From NCBI GenBank assembly GCA_938014335.1, contig CALLRP010000038.1, forward strand, positions 1 through 32,642: DNA of 32,642 bases, read 5' to 3'. Origin of the DNA: an uncultured bacterium. GTDB taxonomy: Bacteria; Hydrogenedentota; Hydrogenedentia; Hydrogenedentales; Hydrogenedentaceae. The translations under genes and the position numbers were made by a program. This document shows, in pieces, positions 8,885-17,602 of this stretch. Numbering within the stretch: position 1 is the stretch's first letter; each line of letters begins with the position of its first letter. The notes beneath the pieces were generated by a model, which had not been told where the DNA came from, made no database searches, and was given only the letters and a program-made list of their open reading frames with translations.

Positions 8885-10054
8885 TTATTGGGGTTCGTTA
8901 AAATAATTGGCCTTTTTAAAGATTTCAATTATTTCTTCGCCGTACATCTTCAGTCGGACAGGACCGAGAATATTTAATTTTTCCAATTCTGTAAAAGTTT
9001 TAGGGGCATAGATAGCAAGTAAGAAAACTTTGTTTTTAGGTAGGATTGCATCTGAATCGATATTACGGGTAATAGATTTTTTCTTTCTCCAATTCATGAG
9101 AATAGTTACATAATTTTTAATTTTTGGGTCATTGTCGGTTTTTGGTAAAAGAATAGTTTCGTTAGTATTTTTTGATTTTTGAATTATTTTTAATAATTCT
9201 TGTTTTCCTACCTTATGAGGTATAGAACTTGATCCTGGAATTTGATTTAACTCATCGATAGTATTAGGTATTTTTTTAGCTATGTTGAAGAGACACTTGT
9301 TAGAAATCAATTTATTAGGGAGGATATGTAATGATTTTCCTAAATCATCACGGTAGAAAAAAAGTTCCTGGAGAACTTTCATATTTTTTTCGGGGAGTAA
9401 TTTACTACGGAATGTTTTGTAAAATTGAATCGTTTTCTGTTCAACTTCTTCTAATATAATATCTTTTGCAAAGTCGTTAAAAATTTCCTGAGCCTCTTCC
9501 CAGAGTCCTTTTTCTTCAAGTTGTTTTTGTAAAACTTCTGAAAGAGGGATAAGATAATGAGAATCACGATAAGCATAACTCATCTGTTGATGGGATAAAG
9601 GGCGATTTTTCCAATTGGACTTTTGGAATTTTTTGTCATGCTGAACATTTAAGAATGTTTTAAGTAATGAAACAAGACCTAATTGTTTACATCCCAACAA
9701 TTTCCCAGCCCACATCGTGTCAAAAAGGTTGGTAACAGACCATTTATATTGATTCCAGAGCATTTTTAAATCATATTCGGATGCATGGAATATTTTTAAG
9801 ATATTTGGATCAGATAATAATTCGCCTAATTCGGAAAAAGAAAAATTAGCTAATGGGTCTAATAAGAAATCGTAACCACGAACAGAAATTTGGATTAGAC
9901 AGACTTCTCCGGGATATTCATATAGGGAATTTCCTTCGAGGTCAAGGGCAATTTTAGGTTCAATAGAAATTATTTTGAGTACTTTTTCCCAGTCTTTTTT
10001 GTTTTGTATCAGGTTATAATCGTTTATAGTAAAATCAAGTTTTTTATAAGGCAT
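8885..10054 (-). CDS. rnd: Ribonuclease D
   Basis: RNase D is a 3'-to-5' exoribonuclease that trims tRNA precursors and other stable RNAs. The 389-residue protein has a DEDDy exonuclease domain: D38 and E40 in ALDLEG, D95 in HASEYDL, and Y160 with D164 in YAYRDSHYL. Two helical HRDC-like domains follow at about 215-295 and 310-385, the standard RNase D architecture. All catalytic residues are present. It begins 29 bases after purQ, so it is probably the last gene of the purMLQ transcript. No clear Shine-Dalgarno sequence precedes the ATG. Confidence 0.93.
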   Translation of the reverse strand: MPYKKLDFTINDYNLIQNKKDWEKVLKIISIEPKIALDLEGNSLYEYPGEVCLIQISVRGYDFLLDPLANFSFSELGELLSDPNILKIFHASEYDLKMLWNQYKWSVTNLFDTMWAGKLLGCKQLGLVSLLKTFLNVQHDKKFQKSNWKNRPLSHQQMSYAYRDSHYLIPLSEVLQKQLEEKGLWEEAQEIFNDFAKDIILEEVEQKTIQFYKTFRSKLLPEKNMKVLQELFFYRDDLGKSLHILPNKLISNKCLFNIAKKIPNTIDELNQIPGSSSIPHKVGKQELLKIIQKSKNTNETILLPKTDNDPKIKNYVTILMNWRKKKSITRNIDSDAILPKNKVFLLAIYAPKTFTELEKLNILGPVRLKMYGEEIIEIFKKANYFNEPQ

Positions 10055-10083
10055 AAGACATAGATCATTTAATATTTAGATTG

Positions 10084-10869
10084 TCATAAATGATTTTTTG
10101 CAAAATCTATTCCATTCCTGAAAATTTTCAATCCATCTCCTGGACCTTCAAGTTGTAGGCGATTCCATAAAGGATGTAATTTAGAGTCCCAGAATGCTTC
10201 TGGGTGAGGCATCAAGCCGAAAATTCTGCCTGATGGGTCGCAAATAGCGGCAATATCTTCAGATGAACCGTTGGGATTAATGGGATATTCACCATTTGCT
10301 AAAGATTTATCCTTTTTTGCATATTGTAACACGATTTGTTGATTGTCTTTTAGTTGTTTTAATACAGTTTCGTCTTTTGTGATAAATTTCCCTTCTCCGT
10401 GTCTAACAGGTAGCTCTATGTATTCAATACCCTTTGTCCATACACAAGGAGAAACTGTATTGACTTTAAGTGAAACCCATCGGTCCTCAAATCGTCCTGA
10501 ATTATTATGTGTAAGTGTAACTAATTGTTTAAATTCTTTTTGAAAGAGGGGTAAAATTCCCATCTTGACCATAACCTGAAAACCATTACATATACCAATA
10601 ATAAGTTTTCCGTCATCAATAAATTTTTGTAGCGGTTTTTCTAATCGGTAACGGATGCGATTAGCTAAAATTCGTCCGGAGGCTATGTCATCACCAAAAG
10701 AAAATCCCCCTGGTATGGCAAGAATTTTTGTTTTTTCGAGATAAGAGGGATTTTCAATGATATCATTTAAATGAATTAGTAGGGGCTCCCCACCGGCTTG
10801 GCGAAATGTATGGGCTGTTTCTCTCTCACAATTTATGCCGAAACCTGTTAAAACAAGAACCTGAACCAT
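10084..10869 (-). CDS. purQ: Phosphoribosylformylglycinamidine synthase, glutaminase subunit PurQ
   Basis: PurQ releases ammonia from glutamine and passes it to PurL for step four of purine synthesis (FGAR to FGAM). The 261 residues form a class I glutamine amidotransferase with nucleophile C94 in GICNGFQVM, oxyanion-loop GGFSFGDD near 54-61, and the H222/E224 pair in MPHPEAF. The protein is longer than the usual 220-230 residues of stand-alone PurQ and is closer in form to the glutaminase domain of the large single-chain enzyme. This fits its large PurL partner, encoded nine bases upstream. Confidence 0.95.
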   Translation of the reverse strand: MVQVLVLTGFGINCERETAHTFRQAGGEPLLIHLNDIIENPSYLEKTKILAIPGGFSFGDDIASGRILANRIRYRLEKPLQKFIDDGKLIIGICNGFQVMVKMGILPLFQKEFKQLVTLTHNNSGRFEDRWVSLKVNTVSPCVWTKGIEYIELPVRHGEGKFITKDETVLKQLKDNQQIVLQYAKKDKSLANGEYPINPNGSSEDIAAICDPSGRIFGLMPHPEAFWDSKLHPLWNRLQLEGPGDGLKIFRNGIDFAKNHL

Positions 10870-10878
10870 AATCTATCC

Positions 10879-13845
10879 TTATATCCGTAAAGTTTTCTGC
10901 CATGCTTCTTTAAGTTCGTATATTGTTGTATTGATGATAAGGTTATTCTTTTTCCCGTATACTTTGAATTGAGGTTGTTCTAATACTTCGCCTAAATAGA
11001 AAATATCCACACCTTGCATTACTTTTAAGAAATTGTGTTCATGATTGGGAGAGACTGATACAATATGTCGAGAAGGTGTTTCACTGAATAATGTAATAAT
11101 ATCATTTTCCAGTCCAATAGATTGTAATTCAATCTGCATCCCGAGACCCCCTGCAAAAGCACTTTCTGCTAAGGCAACGGCAAGTCCTCCATCAGAGCAA
11201 TCATGACAGGAAGAAACCCAACCCTTTTTGATACATTCATAAATCTTTGTGTATTGTTGTATTGCTTTATCTGTTTTGACTGTTGGGACATTGCCTCCTT
11301 CAATTTTATGGATTTCTGCCCACTCACTCCCTCCGAGAGCCTCTACAGTTTCTCCAATCAGATATACTTTATCTCCCGGATTTTTTACATCCATTGTCAT
11401 TGTGTTTTGAATATTTTCTATAAATCCGATGGCTGTGAATAGTAGCGTCGGGGGAATAGAGATTTTAATATCTCCAATTTTATAGTCATTTTTCATACTA
11501 TCTTTACCACTAATCAGGGGAACTTTATAGGCGAGGCAGGTATCATGAAGTCCTTGACAGGTTAGAACTAATTGAGCTAATTTATGAGCACCATCGGGAG
11601 TTTTTTCACTTTCGACAGGATCAGGCCAGCAGAAGTTATCTAATCCGGCAATATCTCCTAATTTTACTCCTACTGCAACCAGATTGCGAACAGCCTCGTC
11701 CACAGCGTTAGCGGACATCTGATAGCAATCAAGATCACTGTATTTAGGACAAATACCACAACTGATGGCCAGGCCACGGTTGGAATTATAGACGGGGCGG
11801 ATAACAGTTGCATCACCGGGACCATCGTGGGTAATTCCCTGGAAAGGTTTAATAACCGTTTGAGCTTGAACTTCATGGTCATACATTCGAACGAAGGTTT
11901 CTTTGCTACATACATTCAGACTGCTTAAAACTTTTTTCAAATCATCAGTAAGGTCTTCTTTTTGTTGAATATAAAAAGATTTTTGTTTGGTTAGTGATAA
12001 TTTTGCTTTTAGCCTCATTGTAGGGACACCATCATGTAAAAAGTCCATGGATAAAGAGGCTATTAATTTGTTATTGAAATAACATTCAAGATAACCTGAA
12101 TCGTTAAATTCACCTAATATTGTTGCTTCAACATCTCTTTTGTGTGCAAGAGTCATAAATTCTTCGATATGATCTGGTGGGACAGCAAGGGTCATTCGTT
12201 CTTGAGATTCGGATAAAAAGATTTCCCAGGGAGCTAGTCCTGCATATTTTAAGGGGGCACGATCTAAATATATTTTTGCACCGCCTACTCCCCTTGCCAT
12301 TTCACCGATGCTTGAAGATAAGCCTCCGGCTCCATTGTCAGTTACTGCATTGTATAGAGAGCGATCTCGGGCTTCAAAAAGGAAATCGGACAGTTTTTTC
12401 TGTGTGATAGGGTCCCCAATTTGAACGGCGGTAACGGGAGAGCCCTCGTGGAGTTCTTCAGAAGAGAAGGTGGCACCATGAATGCCATCTTTCCCGATTC
12501 TTCCTCCTATCATTACAATTAAGTCACCTTTTTGGGCTTTCTTTTCATGAGTAGATTTATTGTTAATTTTTTTAGGTATTATACCCCCTGTTCCACAAAA
12601 TACGAGTGGTTTACCTAAAAATCGTTCATGGAAGACAATGGCACCATTCACCGTAGGGATACCGCTTTGGTTGCCTCCATCCCGAACGCCCGCATGAACA
12701 CCTCTTAATACACGGCGTGGATGCAGTAATCGTTCAGGAATTTTCCCTTCATAGAAAGGCGATGCAAAACAGAAAACATCTGTGTTGAGAATACAACGAC
12801 AACCTAATCCTGCACCCAAAATATCACGATTTACCCCAACAATCCCTGTAATGGCACCTCCATAAGGGTCTAATGCGGAAGGACTATTATGGGTCTCAAC
12901 TTTCATTGAAATAAGATGTTCCTCATCAAATTCAATTAATCCGGCATTATCATGGAAGACACTAACCAACCATGGAATTTCTACTTTTAATTTGTCAGTA
13001 GTAGATTTAATGAATGTTTTAAATAGACTATTTATAACCTTGAGGTTCCCGTTTTCATCTTTATATTCAATTTCTGCATTAAAGATTTTATGTTTGCAGT
13101 GTTCAGACCATGTTTGTGCTACTATTTCCAGTTCGATATCAGTAGGATATTCAGGTAGATTTAATTCTTGGCGATGTTTTTTGGTGTCGGGTTTCTCATA
13201 ATAATCTTTAATTGCCTTCATTTCTCTTAAGTCAAGTGCCAAAAGTCTTTTTTGACTTAGTTTAACCAATTCATTATCCGATAGATTTAGTGAGATTGTC
13301 TCTACTATGGTTTCTGTTTTTTCAGTTACCAACGGAATGGGTAAAACAGATAACCCCTGTTTTTTTTGTAATTCTTCAAAGGATAAAACAGTCCAGTGTT
13401 GTATAAGTTCATTTGCAAGTAGTTGCTGGGCAATTTTCGAACAGTCCTCCTTTGATAATCCAGAAAACCAATACATAGTGGATTTAAATACAAATTCATC
13501 TGATTTCAGTGGTCGGGATAATGTGTCCTGTATCCCTTCTTTTGCACTTTTTCCAACATTGTCTGTTACACCTGGACGAAAACCTACTTCTACGACATGT
13601 TGATATTCTTGAGGAAACTGTATATGTTGATTTATGGAAGAAATTTGAATAACAGAATCAGTAAAAAGTTCTTCAGCGACCTTTTTAAGTTCAGCAGGTG
13701 TTAATTCGGCTAAAAGGGTGAAAACATCAACTACTCGGATGGATGAACAGTTGATAGAGAGGTCATCTTTAATTTGAGAACATAAACTTTTCCCGATAGG
13801 GTCTTCCAACTCCGGACGGATTGTAACTTCAATTCGGTTCAGCAT
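10879..13845 (-). CDS. purL: PurL with tandem N-terminal PurS-like domains (FGAM synthase)
   Basis: This is the ATP-dependent synthetase subunit that aminates FGAR to FGAM. At 988 residues it is intermediate between small PurL (about 740) and the single-chain enzyme (about 1300). Residues 1-75 and 85-160 each look like a PurS domain; the second begins VVEVGFRPGVTDNVGKSA. The catalytic part starts near 200 and contains SEHCKHK, KVETHNSPSALDPYGG, GDATVIRP, GKDSMKN and DCSDGGLAVALAE, so both AIR-synthase-like halves are complete. No separate purS occurs beside it, consistent with the fusion supplying that function. Its start overlaps the end of purM by 17 bases, implying translational coupling. 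Confidence 0.95.
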   Translation of the reverse strand: MLNRIEVTIRPELEDPIGKSLCSQIKDDLSINCSSIRVVDVFTLLAELTPAELKKVAEELFTDSVIQISSINQHIQFPQEYQHVVEVGFRPGVTDNVGKSAKEGIQDTLSRPLKSDEFVFKSTMYWFSGLSKEDCSKIAQQLLANELIQHWTVLSFEELQKKQGLSVLPIPLVTEKTETIVETISLNLSDNELVKLSQKRLLALDLREMKAIKDYYEKPDTKKHRQELNLPEYPTDIELEIVAQTWSEHCKHKIFNAEIEYKDENGNLKVINSLFKTFIKSTTDKLKVEIPWLVSVFHDNAGLIEFDEEHLISMKVETHNSPSALDPYGGAITGIVGVNRDILGAGLGCRCILNTDVFCFASPFYEGKIPERLLHPRRVLRGVHAGVRDGGNQSGIPTVNGAIVFHERFLGKPLVFCGTGGIIPKKINNKSTHEKKAQKGDLIVMIGGRIGKDGIHGATFSSEELHEGSPVTAVQIGDPITQKKLSDFLFEARDRSLYNAVTDNGAGGLSSSIGEMARGVGGAKIYLDRAPLKYAGLAPWEIFLSESQERMTLAVPPDHIEEFMTLAHKRDVEATILGEFNDSGYLECYFNNKLIASLSMDFLHDGVPTMRLKAKLSLTKQKSFYIQQKEDLTDDLKKVLSSLNVCSKETFVRMYDHEVQAQTVIKPFQGITHDGPGDATVIRPVYNSNRGLAISCGICPKYSDLDCYQMSANAVDEAVRNLVAVGVKLGDIAGLDNFCWPDPVESEKTPDGAHKLAQLVLTCQGLHDTCLAYKVPLISGKDSMKNDYKIGDIKISIPPTLLFTAIGFIENIQNTMTMDVKNPGDKVYLIGETVEALGGSEWAEIHKIEGGNVPTVKTDKAIQQYTKIYECIKKGWVSSCHDCSDGGLAVALAESAFAGGLGMQIELQSIGLENDIITLFSETPSRHIVSVSPNHEHNFLKVMQGVDIFYLGEVLEQPQFKVYGKKNNLIINTTIYELKEAWQKTLRI

Positions 13846-14896
13846 ATTTTAATTCACCTTTATAATATACTTTTCTTTCACTTTGGATAGCTTTTCCTAC
13901 GATATGAACGGATACGCCTGCTTGTTCGAATGCTTTCAGTACTTTAGATAAGTGCTCTTCCGGAATAATGAACAATAGACCTATACCCATGTTGAATACA
14001 CGAAGCATTTCTAAATCATCTACATTTCCTGTTTCTTTCAAAAATCGGAACAAATAAGGGACTTCCCAGGATGAAAGGTCTATTTCTGCACCGATCCCTT
14101 CGGGAAGGATACGGGGCAGATTTTCAGTTATACCTCCACCCGTTATATGAGCCATTCCTCTGACGTCCGCAAGTTTGATAACAATTTGCATGATTTTTGA
14201 ATAACAGAGATGAGGTGCCATCAGGACATCATATACGGACTGATTTGTTCCCGGAAAAGTGTCTTCTAATTTTAGTTTTGCCACTTGAAAACAGATTTTT
14301 CTGGCAAGTGTATATCCATTGGTATGGAGTCCTGATGAAGATAACCCTAAAATAATATCACCTGCCTGTATATTTGAACCGTCAATAATTTTTTTGCGGT
14401 CTACAATTCCTACAATTGTTCCTACTAAATCATATTCATCGGGTTGATAAACATCAGGCATTTCTGCAGTTTCACCTCCGATTAATGCACATCCTGCCTG
14501 ACCACATCCCCATGTCAATCCTTTTACCACTTCGACGATTGTTCGGGGGTTTAGTTTCCCCATAGCAATATAATCCAGAAAGAAGAGGGGTTTGGCTCCT
14601 TGAACTAAAATGTCGTTGACACAATGAGAAACGAGATCAATTCCTACAGTATCATGCTTATTTGCCATGATAGCGAGTTTAATTTTTGTGCCGACGCCAT
14701 CTATACTTGATACAAGAACAGGTTCTTCTATTCCATGGAGATCAGGCTGAAATAATCCTCCAAATAAACCAATATTTGACAAAACCTGATCATTGAAAGT
14801 TCTTTTTACTAATTCTTTTATTTCATCGACTGCTTCATTCGCCGCATCAATGTTTACACCTGCGTCTTTATAACTTAATTTTGAAGATTCATCCAT
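13829..14896 (-). CDS. purM: Phosphoribosylformylglycinamidine cyclo-ligase PurM (AIR synthase)
   Basis: PurM closes FGAM to aminoimidazole ribotide with ATP, the step directly after PurLQ. The 355-residue protein shows LSYKDAGVNIDA at the start, DGVGTKIKLA, VNDILVQGAKPLFFLDY, GGETAEMP and HITGGGITENLPRILP, all standard for the family. It is the first gene of the purM-purL-purQ-rnd run. A good AAAGGAAC site lies just before the ATG. The 163 bases upstream are shared with the divergent LysR gene. I found no guanine-riboswitch core there. Confidence 0.97.
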   Translation of the reverse strand: MDESSKLSYKDAGVNIDAANEAVDEIKELVKRTFNDQVLSNIGLFGGLFQPDLHGIEEPVLVSSIDGVGTKIKLAIMANKHDTVGIDLVSHCVNDILVQGAKPLFFLDYIAMGKLNPRTIVEVVKGLTWGCGQAGCALIGGETAEMPDVYQPDEYDLVGTIVGIVDRKKIIDGSNIQAGDIILGLSSSGLHTNGYTLARKICFQVAKLKLEDTFPGTNQSVYDVLMAPHLCYSKIMQIVIKLADVRGMAHITGGGITENLPRILPEGIGAEIDLSSWEVPYLFRFLKETGNVDDLEMLRVFNMGIGLLFIIPEEHLSKVLKAFEQAGVSVHIVGKAIQSERKVYYKGELKYAEPN

Positions 14897-15059
14897 ATTT
14901 TGTTCCTTTAGTAGATAATATGTATATGTGATATAAAATAAGTTCCGTTCTAAAATATTTTTATTGAATATGAATTTGTTTATAAAATTGAAAATATAAT
15001 AGCATATACAGAGATATAATTCTAATGAATTTTAATTATAAAAACTATAAGTAAAACTT

Positions 15060-15953
15060 ATGGATATTTTTTCTTACGATGCACTACAATGTTTCTGTGT
15101 TTTAGTAGAGACAGGCTCTTTTGGTAAAGCGGCCGAAAAAACAGGACGAACTCAACCCGCTTTAAGTCAGAGAATCAAAAGTATTGAAGAGAGATTGGGG
15201 GGAGAACTTTTTGACCGAAGGAGGAAATGCCTTACACCCCTTGGGAAGAATTTTTATCAATTAGCAAAAGAATTTACTTTGGTACAAAAAAAATTTAATA
15301 TGCTTTTTCAAGAAGCAACCCAAGGATTTTCTTCAGAATTAAAGATAGGGACCAGTGATACCTTTGCTTTCCATTTATTACCCAAGGTAATCCGTGATTT
15401 TTTAAAACAATTTCCCCAAATTCAGTTATCTGTCATAACCCGTTCTTCAGATGAAATAGAGGATATGGTTCATCAGGGAGAGATAAATATAGGGGTAGTT
15501 ACAAAACCCATAAATCATAACAATATAAAAGAAGTAAAAGTATGTGAAGACCCTATTTATATGGTAACTTCTAAGAAACATCCATTTGCAAATAGGAAAT
15601 CGTCAAATGTTATTTATGAAGTATCGAACGAGTCTATTATTATGATAGATTCAAAAACAAGAACAGGAAAAATAATTAATAAATACTTGAAAGCGATAAA
15701 AATACAGCCTAAGTGTGTCATAGATGGGGGGTCTTTTCAGGTAATAATGAAATATGTCTCTGAAGGATTTGGTATATCCTTTGTCCCGAGGATGGTAGCC
15801 CTGGATTGGCAGGATAAAGTAGAGATAATAAAGATAAAAAAAGCCCCTGCAATTCCTTATGTTTGTATTTATCCAAGATTTCTATCAATGTCAAAGACAG
15901 AAAAAATCTTTCTAAATCTGCTGAAAAAGCATACTCATAGAATAAAAATATAA
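15060..15953 (+). CDS. LysR-family transcriptional regulator
   Basis: The 297-residue protein has a winged helix-turn-helix at about 1-65 (FCVLVETGSFGKAAEKTGRT, then QPALSQRIKSIEERLGGELF) and a two-lobed ligand domain at about 90-295. It is transcribed divergently from purM and sits 17 bases upstream of the O-antigen ligase gene, so it could control either neighbour or itself. The ligand is unknown. No clear ribosome site precedes the ATG, which follows an AT-rich stretch. Confidence 0.9.
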   Translation: MDIFSYDALQCFCVLVETGSFGKAAEKTGRTQPALSQRIKSIEERLGGELFDRRRKCLTPLGKNFYQLAKEFTLVQKKFNMLFQEATQGFSSELKIGTSDTFAFHLLPKVIRDFLKQFPQIQLSVITRSSDEIEDMVHQGEINIGVVTKPINHNNIKEVKVCEDPIYMVTSKKHPFANRKSSNVIYEVSNESIIMIDSKTRTGKIINKYLKAIKIQPKCVIDGGSFQVIMKYVSEGFGISFVPRMVALDWQDKVEIIKIKKAPAIPYVCIYPRFLSMSKTEKIFLNLLKKHTHRIKI

Positions 15954-15970
15954 AATTATTGAAGGAATGT

Positions 15971-17602
15971 ATGGAATTAAAGGGGAAGGAAAAAATAGTT
16001 TGGATTATTATATTCTCTATTTTATTTATTCCCCCTGTTGTATTTTCTTTTGAATTTACATCTTTCATCTATCCTAAAGAAATTGCTTTAAGTATTTTAT
16101 TCATTTTGCTGATGGCTTTTTCTTTAATGGAAAGAAAAATATCTATTATTCCTGTTCCTCTTTTTATCTTTCTTGTGATGAATATATTTTTATTTTTAAG
16201 TGGGTTGTATGCAAAAGTTCCACAACAGACACTTATACGTTCCGCAGAATTGTTTTTAGTTTTTATTACACTTTTTTTGTTAACAAATTTCATTAAAGAA
16301 AAAAAATATAATACATGTGTCGAATATGGTATGTTATTATCGGGTATCGTAGTAGCGATTTCTTTAGTTGTGCAATATTACAATATTTTACCTGTTTTAT
16401 TTCCTCCCTATTCTTTTTATGACCAGTTATACTCTGTTTTTGGAAATCAAAATCTTGCAGGTGGGTATATTGCAATTATAATAATTAATTTCTTGGTTTA
16501 TTGGGATAGAATTCAAATAAAAGAAATATACAAATTTGGAAGTCTTTTTATATTGGGAATAGGACTTATTTTAAGTAATTCCCGTAGTTCATGGTTTTCG
16601 GTGATGATTATATCTATTCTTTTTATTATTAGAAAATATAGGGAAGGTGAGTGGAGTAAAGAAAAATATTTGTATTTTGGGGGAATGGTATTATTAATTA
16701 TTTTACTTACTTTTCCAATTGTTTATGAAAGAATCAGGTATAGTTTTTCAGATATGGATATGGGATTCCGTGTTCGTGTATGGATATATGACGGTTCTAT
16801 TAGAATGTTTTTATCAAATCCATTGTTAGGGGTAGGTTTTGGGAATTTTTATTATTGGAGTCCCAAGTTCCTTGCGGATGTATTACATTCAAGTTATGGA
16901 CAGATGCATTTTCGGAATGAAGTGTTAACCTTACATGCTCATAATGATATATTGGAATTGATAACCGAAGTGGGTATTTTTGGAATGCTATTCATATTCC
17001 TGTTCTATTTTTATCCCCTTTTATCATATAAAAATTTGTATGTTTGGAGTGTTTTTGTTCTCATTTCTTTGTTGAATCCTATTTTCATAAGTTCTTCTCA
17101 TTTAATTGTTTCTTTTTTGTCTTTAATTAAAAGTGAGGAACGTGTAACTCGAAAAAATTACTATATAAGTGGATTTTTGGTGGTTAATAATAAAACAAAA
17201 TATTTAGTTTGTGGGTTGGGATTATTTACGGTCATATTCCTTTGTTCTGTTTTATGGTTTCCTGATTATAGACTACGCCAAGCAGAGAAATTATTAATTT
17301 TAGGGCAAGATTGTGAAAAACAATATCAGAGTTTAATTGATTCTGAATTTGCTACCTATGCTATGTATGAAGGTTATGCTCAACATTTAATGATGAAAGG
17401 TGACTACAAAAGAGCGTATGAAGTATTAAGGAAAGCATTGGATAAGACAGATGGAGGGAATGTTTATCTTATGTTAGGGCAATGTGCGGAAGAATTGGGA
17501 GAGAAAAAAGAATGTATAAAATGGTACCGAGAATGTCTTTATAGATATCCAGATAATAAATATGTAAAAGAGCGTTTAATAACTATTGGGGGCTTAAAAT
17601 AA
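15971..17602 (+). CDS. O-antigen ligase / polymerase family membrane protein with C-terminal TPRs
   Basis: This integral membrane protein of about 543 residues has roughly 11-12 hydrophobic helices over the first 415 residues. It carries the Wzy_C/WaaL signatures NSRSSW (periplasmic-loop entry) and HAHNDILELITEVGIFGML. Family members join O-antigen or other polysaccharide to lipid A core, polymerise repeat units, or glycosylate proteins. The last 110 residues are soluble TPR-like helices. I start at ATG 15971, because AAGGA lies just before it; a TTG at 15959 also opens the frame. Its 3' end overlaps the convergent TPR/zinc-ribbon gene by 20 bases. Sequence alone cannot separate ligase from polymerase. 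Confidence 0.85.
   Translation: MELKGKEKIVWIIIFSILFIPPVVFSFEFTSFIYPKEIALSILFILLMAFSLMERKISIIPVPLFIFLVMNIFLFLSGLYAKVPQQTLIRSAELFLVFITLFLLTNFIKEKKYNTCVEYGMLLSGIVVAISLVVQYYNILPVLFPPYSFYDQLYSVFGNQNLAGGYIAIIIINFLVYWDRIQIKEIYKFGSLFILGIGLILSNSRSSWFSVMIISILFIIRKYREGEWSKEKYLYFGGMVLLIILLTFPIVYERIRYSFSDMDMGFRVRVWIYDGSIRMFLSNPLLGVGFGNFYYWSPKFLADVLHSSYGQMHFRNEVLTLHAHNDILELITEVGIFGMLFIFLFYFYPLLSYKNLYVWSVFVLISLLNPIFISSSHLIVSFLSLIKSEERVTRKNYYISGFLVVNNKTKYLVCGLGLFTVIFLCSVLWFPDYRLRQAEKLLILGQDCEKQYQSLIDSEFATYAMYEGYAQHLMMKGDYKRAYEVLRKALDKTDGGNVYLMLGQCAEELGEKKECIKWYRECLYRYPDNKYVKERLITIGGLK

Noticed and set aside
14897..15059. Possible purine riboswitch before purM
   Set aside because: I searched by eye for the guanine/adenine riboswitch core and found only AT-rich sequence without the conserved loops.
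15718..16068. 116-codon minus-strand frame across the LysR/ligase junction
   Set aside because: It overlaps two well-supported genes on the other strand.
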